Below, one piece after another: positions 23,293 to 29,461 of a stretch of DNA of 31,823 nucleotides. The position numbers and the translations under genes were made by a program. The first letter of the stretch is position 1. Each line of letters opens with the position of its first letter. The stretch is from contig CAYNSI010000004.1 in assembly GCA_964399665.1 (NCBI GenBank), positions 1-31,823 of the forward strand. Reading direction: 5' to 3'. Under the pieces are notes generated by a model. The model worked only from the letters and a program-made list of their open reading frames with translations, made no database searches and had not been told where the DNA came from. The DNA is from Avisuccinivibrio_A sp964399665. Lineage in GTDB: Bacteria > Pseudomonadota > Gammaproteobacteria > Enterobacterales > Succinivibrionaceae.

Positions 23293-24657
23293 ATGCTTAA
23301 TAAAAACTGCCGGGAAATGCCGGTATATTCAGCCTATGAAGGGCAGAACCATAAAATAAACTTTAAGAAGCAGACTGCCGTCTGCCGTGGCAGTGATCCT
23401 CTGCTTTTGTGGTCCCAGATGGATCTTCCTCATGACAAGTTGCAGCATCTTTATCAACTTGCCCAGGCCATTACGGGTGACAAATTAAGCTTATCTGACT
23501 TTAAAAAGGATCTTTCCCTATTGGAAGCGGAGTTTCAGATGCGCCGCACCAGATTTATCACAGTGCTGACAGAAGAAGTGCCCATGATCCTGGGGGATTT
23601 TGTCCTGATGGCAGAATGTCTTGGCAGAAGTCAGGACGAACTTAAACTGTTTTTAAATAAAAGCTATCCCTGGCATGCCTATGATGAGTCTCCTTATAAT
23701 TTTATAAGCAAGCAAAGCGGTGTTAATCCGGGGACGTTTTACCGCAAAATTTGTCAATCATTCAAAAGCATACGCCACTTTTTCGGCGCAATTTTAGAAG
23801 AGGATCACTCAAGTGATCTTATTGCCTATCTTAGAAAAGGGGTAGATTTTTACCTAAAGTTAAGCCAGAAGATCCCACTTGCAAGACATGATTTTAATCC
23901 CAAACTGTTTTTGAGCGAGCTTGCCCCCTCCAGTACCAAATCCACATTGGAGCTTTTAACAACGGTCAGCATCAGCCATGGCAAAAAGGTCCGCACTGTC
24001 GCGTCAGATCGCAGAGGTTCCTATTTAAAAACTCCGCTTACCACTCCTTTTGAAAGTGCCTTTTTAACCATTGCAGCCAGATTCTACAGTATCGGCCAGG
24101 ATTCCATCATAAAAAGGGGCCGCTTCGATAATGCCGAAGATTTTCACTACCTTTTCAGCTATCCTTTGGGCTTTGGTTCCTATCTTGCCGCCAAGCGCCT
24201 CTTTGAACTTGATATGTTCTCTGAAATAAGCAAGGAGCATGAGGTAAGGATTTTTCCTTCCTTTGAGCAGTATCTTTATGTGCAGGCAAGAATTCTCCAA
24301 GGAGATCTCATCCTTGATGTCTGCGATAAATGCGGCTGCACTCATCTTATCCATCATGAAGGCCGCAAACACCTGGGCTTAAGCTTTGACTGTCCCTTAT
24401 GCGTCATCAGGGGAGATAAGATCCTAAACCCGCACCGCACCAAATACATGGTCTCAAAAGATCCGCAAAGCCTCAGAGGTCAAGGACGCAGGGTAAAAAC
24501 TTCCCAGGACAGCTTTAATATCCCCATGGCTTCATCTGAGTTTCAAAATGCCTCTGTCTTTCAGGCAGCCTCTACAATGTCAGTCCTGTTTAAGGAGAAC
24601 CTTACCAAAAACGGCTTTAGAGTTTTTCCAATCCCGGATCCTCAGACCCCAAAGTAA
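23293..24657 (+). CDS. Large FlhC-like protein with C-terminal zinc ribbon; putative transcription regulator
   Basis: Protein of 454 residues. Near the C-terminus a zinc ribbon has Cys344, Cys347, Cys367 and Cys370 (VCDKCGCTHLIHH, then FDCPLC), and the helix before it (YVQARILQGDLIL) lines up with the FlhC segment before CNCCGGNFITHA. FlhC ligands are C-x2-C-x16-C-x2-C; here C-x2-C-x19-C-x2-C. A TPLTTPFESAF stretch at about 248 resembles the FlhC linker region. So residues about 220-380 are probably an FlhC-type DNA-binding module. Residues 1-220 are mostly helical and unrecognised; they are not clearly FlhD. E. coli FlhC has only 192 residues. The ATG at 23293 follows AGGAG at seven bases, inside a predicted hairpin. 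No flhD is adjacent; a flagellin relic lies convergent downstream. Confidence 0.7.
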   Translation: MLNKNCREMPVYSAYEGQNHKINFKKQTAVCRGSDPLLLWSQMDLPHDKLQHLYQLAQAITGDKLSLSDFKKDLSLLEAEFQMRRTRFITVLTEEVPMILGDFVLMAECLGRSQDELKLFLNKSYPWHAYDESPYNFISKQSGVNPGTFYRKICQSFKSIRHFFGAILEEDHSSDLIAYLRKGVDFYLKLSQKIPLARHDFNPKLFLSELAPSSTKSTLELLTTVSISHGKKVRTVASDRRGSYLKTPLTTPFESAFLTIAARFYSIGQDSIIKRGRFDNAEDFHYLFSYPLGFGSYLAAKRLFELDMFSEISKEHEVRIFPSFEQYLYVQARILQGDLILDVCDKCGCTHLIHHEGRKHLGLSFDCPLCVIRGDKILNPHRTKYMVSKDPQSLRGQGRRVKTSQDSFNIPMASSEFQNASVFQAASTMSVLFKENLTKNGFRVFPIPDPQTPK

Positions 24658-24674
24658 CTTTATAACAGGCTGCG

Positions 24675-25110
24675 TTATATCTTAATTAGCAATAACAAGA
24701 CGCCATCGGATCTTGAGTCTGCATGCATTAGGATTTGCGCTGACGCTTCATTGATAAGGGATATTGATGCAAGTTCGGCCGTCTTCACGGCATAAATCTG
24801 CATCATGATCCTGCAGCGAAGGTACTGCAAAGGATTTATCAAGGGTAATGCTGATGGTATCGCAGGATCCCCACCGCATTGAAGGTCAGAGGGCTGTTGT
24901 CTATAAGCCCAACTCCAGCTCCTTTGAGCACAAGCTCATCTGAATAGGTTTTCTTAAGGCAATTTAGGTGATCTTCAAAGTTTTTGGAGATCCTGCTGCA
25001 CAGCCTGTCGGTCAGATGAGGTTAAAATACCATAGGCACGTTGAACCGCCAGGGTTCTTAGGCGCTTCTAATGCTCGACGTTTACTAAAAGTGCCTGCTC
25101 TCAATCAGGG
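24675..25110 (-). pseudogene. Decayed flagellin gene remnant
   Basis: Flagellin-like pieces appear in order on the minus strand in shifting frames. From 25061: LRTLAVQ, then LTSSDRQAVQQDLQKL, ending at a TGA at 24975; this matches the conserved N-terminal helix of flagellins (RELAVQAANGT, then SDRQALQQEV). Overlapping it in another frame are RISKN and later SPLTFNAVG. A third frame from 24861 gives DTISITLDKS. From 24794 a further frame reads YAVKTAELAS, INEASAQIL and GVLLLL, the typical C-terminal flagellin helix, with a TAA at 24675-24677. A TAG lies just before LRTLAVQ. The start and N-terminal 60-80 residues are missing and the central variable domain is gone. At least three frameshifts make this non-functional. 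Confidence 0.7.
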
Positions 25111-25228
25111 CATCCAAGTTCAGCTGCACCTACCTCGTTCCATACCCTGAAGTTATAAGGTAAAGCGATTTAAAATTTGTAATTTGGCTGGAGTAAACCC
25201 TTAAACTGCTGCATCTTAGACTGGAAAT

Positions 25229-25252
25229 TAAAAGGCCCCTTCGGGGCCTTTT
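25229..25252 (-). terminator. Rho-independent terminator of eno
   Basis: AAAAGGCCCC-TTCG-GGGCCTTTT: a strong GC stem with a TTCG tetraloop and A/T flanks, about 40 bases after the eno stop. It is symmetric and could act on both strands. Confidence 0.9.
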
Positions 25253-25291
25253 GTAAATTGGGATTTTTTGAAAATCAAAAAGGATTATAAA

Positions 25292-26587
25292 CTAGGATTT
25301 TTTCATCTCAAAGGAATAGAAAGAATCCAGGCCGCCGTAGACAGCATGCTTTCCTAATTCCTCTTCAATTCTAATCAGGGCATTGTATTTTGCCAGACGA
25401 TCCGAACGCGACAGTGAGCCTGTCTTGATCTGACCTGCATTTGAACCTACCGAGACGTCAGCAATGGTAGTATCCTCAGTCTCGCCTGAGCGGTGAGAAA
25501 CAATGGCAGTGTAGCTGGCACGCTTTGCCATCTCAATGGCCTGCATGGTCTCAGTTAAGGAACCTATCTGGTTTACCTTAATCAAAATGGCATTGCCAAG
25601 GCCCTTTTCAATGCCTTCTTTCAAAATGGCAGGATTGGTGACAAAAAGATCATCGCCAACCAGCTGGCATCTTGAGCCTAAAGTCTTAGTAAGCTTGGCC
25701 CAGCCTTCAAAATCAACCTCAGCTGCACCGTCCTCAATGGAAATCAGCGGGTACTTGTCACACCAGGAGGCGAGGATCTCAATCCACTGCTCAATTTCAT
25801 AGGTCTTATTCTGCTTGGGCAGTTTGTAAAGGCCATTTTCATAGAATTCTGAAGAAGCGCAGTCAAGACCTATGAAGATATCCTTGCCCGGAGTATAGCC
25901 TGCCTTGGATATAGCTTCCAATATCAGCTCAATAGCCTCTTCATGAGTCTTAAGATCAGGTGCAAAACCACCTTCATCACCTACTGCCGTAGTCAAATTC
26001 TTGCTTTTTAGGATCTTCTTTAGAGCATGGAAGGTCTCAGCACCGTAACGCACTGCTTCCTTAAGGCTGGGTGCTCCTGCAGGAATAATCATGAATTCCT
26101 GGACATCCAAATTGTTGTCAGCGTGGACCCCGCCGTTGATAATATTCATCATCGGAACCGGAAGGTTTAATTGAGCGCTGCCGCCAAGATAACGGTACAA
26201 GGGTAAATAATGATCGCTGGCAGCTGCCTTTGCCAGGGCCAGAGATACTGCCAAAATGGCATTTGCGCCTAAACGAGCCTTGTTGGGGGTTCCGTCAAGT
26301 TCAATCATGAGCTGGTCAGCCCCTACCTGATCATCGGCATCAAATCCCATCAGAGCTTTTTTAATCTCAGTATTTACATTCTCAACAGCCTTGAGTACTC
26401 CCAGACCGCAGAAGCGTTTTTCATCCTTGTCGCGTAATTCGATAGCCTCACGAATCCCGGTGGAGGCCCCTGAAGGAACTGATGCCATTCCTTTGGCTCC
26501 CGTTTCCAGGGTAACTTCACACTCAACAGTTGGATTGCCGCGGCTGTCAATAATCTCACGGCCCTTGATATCTATAATTGCACTCAT
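25292..26587 (-). CDS. eno: Enolase
   Basis: Interconverts 2-phosphoglycerate and phosphoenolpyruvate in glycolysis; Mg-dependent, cytosolic. The product has 431 residues (E. coli 432). It contains REIIDSRGNPTVE, the loop GASTGIREAIELRD, VGDEGGFAP, the metal ligand region SIEDGAAEVDFEGW, LVGDDLFVTN, ILIKVNQIGSLTET with the catalytic Lys, and the signature SHRSGETEDTTIAD. The ATG at 26587 follows AGGAG. In E. coli eno follows pyrG; here it lies downstream of a parA-like gene but has its own strong promoter in the 93-base gap. The last 15 residues (after YGGLDSF) differ from E. coli. Confidence 0.98.
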   Translation of the reverse strand: MSAIIDIKGREIIDSRGNPTVECEVTLETGAKGMASVPSGASTGIREAIELRDKDEKRFCGLGVLKAVENVNTEIKKALMGFDADDQVGADQLMIELDGTPNKARLGANAILAVSLALAKAAASDHYLPLYRYLGGSAQLNLPVPMMNIINGGVHADNNLDVQEFMIIPAGAPSLKEAVRYGAETFHALKKILKSKNLTTAVGDEGGFAPDLKTHEEAIELILEAISKAGYTPGKDIFIGLDCASSEFYENGLYKLPKQNKTYEIEQWIEILASWCDKYPLISIEDGAAEVDFEGWAKLTKTLGSRCQLVGDDLFVTNPAILKEGIEKGLGNAILIKVNQIGSLTETMQAIEMAKRASYTAIVSHRSGETEDTTIADVSVGSNAGQIKTGSLSRSDRLAKYNALIRIEEELGKHAVYGGLDSFYSFEMKKS

Positions 26588-26613
26588 CTTAACTCCTACG
26601 CAAGTATCAATCA

Positions 26614-26669
26614 GCCTGAGTAATCACAGGCAGGTGACATTCTAGCAAAAGAACTTTCATTATTGTCAG
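26614..26669 (-). promoter_or_regulatory. eno promoter with 5' stem-loop
   Basis: On the minus strand: CTGACA (26669-26664, 5/6), 19-base spacer, extended -10 TGCTAGAAT (TAGAAT at 26644-26639). Transcription would start near 26632, so the mRNA would begin almost directly with a stem-loop, GCCTG-8-CAGGC (26631-26614). A stem-loop at the 5' end is known to protect some mRNAs, such as ompA, from RNase E. Confidence 0.55.
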
Positions 26670-26680
26670 ATATTTTCCAA

Positions 26681-27472
26681 TCAGGAGCGTTTTTGTCCTG
26701 ACAACTCCTCAAGAGCGGCAAGGCATTCACCAGCAAAGGAAAGGTAGGCCCTGGCGCCAAGTGAGGTTCTGTCATAGTAGATAATGGGCTTTCCCATAGC
26801 CTGGGATTCGCTGATCCTTGAAGAAAAAGGAATAACGGCATTAAAGACCCTAGGACCTAGATCCTTAAGCTCGTTGCAGGTCTGCTCAAAGGTTTCAGAC
26901 CCATCATCGGCATCGATCATGGTCCGCAGCATTCCCAAAATTTGAATACTGCTAAAGCCGCTGTTTTTAAGCTTGGAGGCCTCTTCAATCAAGGATGAGG
27001 CTGACACTAAAGACATCATCTCACAATGTGTCGGGATAATAAGATAATCTGCCGCACACAAAGCGCTTTGCGTTATAAAACCAAGTCCCGGGGGGCAGTC
27101 AAGCAAGGTAAGGTCATAAGATCTGCTAACTTCAGACAGGGCCTTTTTAAGACGCAGGAGACTGCCGGCCTTTTGATACAGCAAAGGCTGCACTGCATTG
27201 AAATCATCGCCTGCAGGAATTAAATCAATAGAGCCTTTTTCATAGTGCATCACCTTGGCAGGACTTAAATAGGTGTCATTAATCATGGCAGCAGCAAGAG
27301 GGCAGTCTGCCACCCGCTTAAAGTTCAATCCTACGGTAGCCGAGCCTTGCGCATCAAGATCACCTATCAAGATCCTGCGCCCTGCTATTGCAAGTGCTCC
27401 TGCCAGATTAACCACGGTGGAAGTTTTGGCAGTCCCTCCCTTGGGATTTGCTATTGCGATGATTTTAGACAT
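26681..27472 (-). CDS. Orphan ParA/Soj-type ATPase
   Basis: Deviant Walker A ATPase of 263 residues of the ParA/MinD group. The P-loop is KGGTAKTS at 11-18 (usual KGGVGKT), Walker A' is ILIGDLDAQGSAT at about 34-46, and Walker B is TLLDCPPGLG. The length and lack of an N-terminal helix-turn-helix match chromosomal Soj-type proteins. Such ATPases position DNA or protein cargo on the nucleoid. No parB, parS or other cargo gene is visible, so it may be a chromosomal orphan ParA, perhaps for chemosensory, conjugative or cell-pole cargo. The ATG at 27472 has only a weak GAG upstream. It precedes eno on the same strand. Confidence 0.85.
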   Translation of the reverse strand: MSKIIAIANPKGGTAKTSTVVNLAGALAIAGRRILIGDLDAQGSATVGLNFKRVADCPLAAAMINDTYLSPAKVMHYEKGSIDLIPAGDDFNAVQPLLYQKAGSLLRLKKALSEVSRSYDLTLLDCPPGLGFITQSALCAADYLIIPTHCEMMSLVSASSLIEEASKLKNSGFSSIQILGMLRTMIDADDGSETFEQTCNELKDLGPRVFNAVIPFSSRISESQAMGKPIIYYDRTSLGARAYLSFAGECLAALEELSGQKRS

Positions 27473-27499
27473 ACATTACTCAAAGAATTTTTTCTAAAT

Positions 27500-27664
27500 G
27501 TTAGAAGTTCTTTGCTGTAAGTGCAATGAAAAATATTGGGCAACTTAGCATTTTTTAAAAAAATCAGACCTAGAAGAGAGCTGTTGCCCCAAAAAGAGCA
27601 TACTCTTAAGGCCCCGGGTTTAGTAGTTTAAGTTTGAAAGAGTCGCATCCCTATGCGATTTTTT
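27500..27664 (+). ncRNA. Possible small RNA ending at an orphan terminator
   Basis: A strong rho-independent terminator, TCGCAT-CCCT-ATGCGA with TTTTTT (27643-27664), sits on the plus strand with no plus-strand gene for almost 3 kb upstream; parA and eno run the other way. This suggests a short transcript of about 100-160 bases beginning in the parA promoter region. A weak promoter (TTGCTG-16-TATTGG, near 27510-27537) is the best start I can offer. The 5' end given is a guess. I do not recognise a known family. The terminator itself is much surer than the RNA. Confidence 0.3.
27641..27664 (+). terminator. Orphan rho-independent terminator
   Basis: Six-base perfect stem TCGCAT/ATGCGA, extended by G-U and A-T, with a CCCT loop and a T6 run at 27659-27664. 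Confidence 0.8.
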
Positions 27665-27679
27665 AGCACTTTTTGATTG

Positions 27680-27709
27680 TTGAAATGTAATGAATAAAAT
27701 TTATATATT
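27680..27709 (+). promoter_or_regulatory. Candidate promoter of the lyxK-like gene
   Basis: TTGAAA (27680-27685, 5/6), 18-base spacer, TATATT (27704-27709, 5/6). It would give a leader of about 155 bases that contains the hairpin repeat at 27795-27816. Confidence 0.5.
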
Positions 27710-27794
27710 AGAGTCAGTAATACCCAGGTATCATCATTCTGATCGCCATTTTCGTAGGCAGCGAAAAGAAAAAAGTGCGCAACTAACTAATAAG

Positions 27795-27816
27795 TCCCCT
27801 GAAGACAGGGGATCTT
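27795..27816. repeat. Hairpin repeat, copy 2
   Basis: Perfect 7-bp stem TCCCCTG/CAGGGGA with loop AAGA (27795-27812), followed by TCTT. Positions 27798-27816 match 6897-6915 at 17 of 19 bases, on the same strand. It lies in the leader of the lyxK-like gene and could act there as an attenuator or mark an old insertion. Confidence 0.45.
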
Positions 27817-27875
27817 TAAACACTGTGTAAGCACTAACAGAAAGCTGCGCGATAAGTCAGAAGCAAGGAGGCATG

Positions 27876-29345
27876 ATGAGTTACTTTTTAGGAGTTGACT
27901 TAGGCGGCACCGTTACCAAGGCGGGCATTTACGGGCCGCAAGGGCAGGAAGTGGCAGTCTTTGAGCATTCTGTTGCTCCTTTGACAGACGGCGAGGGCTT
28001 TTATGAACGCAACATGGATGAGTTGTGGGAGGCAGTGTGCACGGTCTGCCGCGGCGCCTTGCAAAAATCAGGACTTAAGAAGGAAGATATCAAAGGCGTA
28101 TCTTTCTCCTCCCATGGCAAGGGCCTCTATCCTATCGACAAAAACGGCAAGCCTGTGCGCAACGGCATTAACTCCTCGGACACCAGGGCTGTTGGCATTG
28201 TTTTAGACTGGCTTAAAGACGGTACAGCCGACAAGGCCTACCCTTACGGCATGCAGCAGATGTGGACCGGACACCCTGCTGCTATCTTAAAGTGGCTTAA
28301 AATCCATGAAAGGGAAAACTACGACAAGACTGCGGCCATTTTGATGGTTCACGATTACATCCGCTTTAAGATGACAGGGGAATTGGGGGCTGAAATTACT
28401 AATATCTCGGGCAGCAATTTGTACAATGTGCAAACCGGAGCCTATGATGACAAGCTCCTTGAATTATTTGATATTCAAGAGTGCCGCACCAAGACCGTCA
28501 AGACCGTGGATTCATCTGAACAATGCGGCAGCATTACTCAAAAGGCCGCCGAGCAGACGGGACTTGCCCAAGGGACCCCGGTCTTTGGCGGTTTCTTTGA
28601 TGTGGTGGCTGCGGCCATTTCCTCAGGAGTTATCGATGACACGGCTTTAAGCGCCGCAGCCGGCACCTGGTCCATAGCCACTGCCGTGCACCAGAAAATC
28701 TCATTGCACCCGCACCACTACATATGGGGCAGCTACTGCGTTCCGGGCTTATATTTTGTGCATGAAGGCTCGGCAACTTCTGCCTCCAATCTGACTTTTT
28801 GGCGCACCCACATCCTCAAGGAGACAAGCTATGATGACCTAAACGCCATGGTGAATAATGTTTTAACTTCAGGACCTAAACCCGGGCTTTACTACCTGCC
28901 CTATGTGTACGGCTCCAATTACAAGGTAGGCATGACCGCTGGTTTGTGCGGCTTACAATCGCATCACGCCATGCAGGATGTCATCTATGCCATCTTCGAG
29001 GGCATTGTGTTCTCCCACACTTTAAATCAGGACAAGGTGCTTGCCATCTCCCCGTCCATCAAGACCATTCGCATGAACGGAGGGCCCACCGGCTCGCTGC
29101 CCTGGATGAAGATGTATGCCTCATGTGCTGCCCTGCCCGTTGAGATCTCCGAGGTCAAACAGACAGGCTGCAAGGCCGCAGCCATGGCCGCAGCCGTAGG
29201 CAGCGGTTTCTTTAAAGACTATATTCAAGCAGTCAAGGACACCGTAAGGCCCATGCAGATCATCGAGCCTGATCTCAAACTTCATGAACTAATGCGCCAG
29301 CGTTATGAAGACTTCCTAACCTTAAACGAAAAATTATCCGCATAA
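27876..29345 (+). CDS. FGGY-family sugar kinase, L-xylulose kinase (LyxK)-like
   Basis: ATP-dependent sugar kinase of 489 residues, similar along its length to E. coli LyxK (498). Shared segments include the N-terminal LGVDLGGTVTKAG, SSHGKGLYPIDKNGKP, WTGHPAAILKWLK, HDYIRFKMTGE, the catalytic region GGFFDVVAAAISSG, and AIFEGIVFSHTLNQ with MNGGPTGS (C-terminal FGGY domain). L-xylulose is the likely substrate, giving L-xylulose 5-phosphate, but other keto-pentoses are possible. Of two adjacent ATGs (27873, 27876) the second is better spaced from AGGAGG. No sgb/ula-type epimerase, aldolase or transporter lies alongside, so it is isolated. The gene looks richer in GCC, GGC and CTG-type codons than its neighbours, which could mean transfer. 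Confidence 0.85.
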   Translation: MSYFLGVDLGGTVTKAGIYGPQGQEVAVFEHSVAPLTDGEGFYERNMDELWEAVCTVCRGALQKSGLKKEDIKGVSFSSHGKGLYPIDKNGKPVRNGINSSDTRAVGIVLDWLKDGTADKAYPYGMQQMWTGHPAAILKWLKIHERENYDKTAAILMVHDYIRFKMTGELGAEITNISGSNLYNVQTGAYDDKLLELFDIQECRTKTVKTVDSSEQCGSITQKAAEQTGLAQGTPVFGGFFDVVAAAISSGVIDDTALSAAAGTWSIATAVHQKISLHPHHYIWGSYCVPGLYFVHEGSATSASNLTFWRTHILKETSYDDLNAMVNNVLTSGPKPGLYYLPYVYGSNYKVGMTAGLCGLQSHHAMQDVIYAIFEGIVFSHTLNQDKVLAISPSIKTIRMNGGPTGSLPWMKMYASCAALPVEISEVKQTGCKAAAMAAAVGSGFFKDYIQAVKDTVRPMQIIEPDLKLHELMRQRYEDFLTLNEKLSA

Positions 29346-29355
29346 ACCATATCAC

Positions 29356-29377
29356 TCCCCTCTAAACACAGAGGGGA
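29356..29377 (+). terminator. Hairpin after the lyxK-like gene
   Basis: Perfect 8-bp stem TCCCCTCT/AGAGGGGA with a six-base loop, ten bases after the stop. The tail (TTAGGATTTAGTTATT) is only moderately T-rich, so termination may be partial. Confidence 0.5.
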
Positions 29378-29461
29378 TTAGGATTTAGTTATTCCTTGTT
29401 TGAAGAAAACATTTTCTTAAAAGTCAAGAACCAACAGATTTTATTGCAAGATCTTGAAATG

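Larger units (their letters stand above)
27473..27875. other. Intergenic region between parA-like and lyxK-like genes
   Basis: About 400 bases with a hairpin AAGAG-CATA-CTCTT (27594-27607), an orphan terminator at 27641-27664, a promoter at 27680-27709, the hairpin repeat at 27795-27816, and TGTGT-N6-TAACA (27824-27839), which fits 8/10 of a CRP site but lies downstream of the promoter. No protein gene is seen. Confidence 0.5.

Noticed and set aside
24968..25150. Plus-strand frame of 60 codons
   Set aside because: It is the opposite strand of the flagellin remnant, with no ribosome-binding site.
27500..27664. Known structural RNA (4.5S, 6S, tmRNA, RNase P RNA)
   Set aside because: None of their conserved core sequences is present; only the terminator is convincing.
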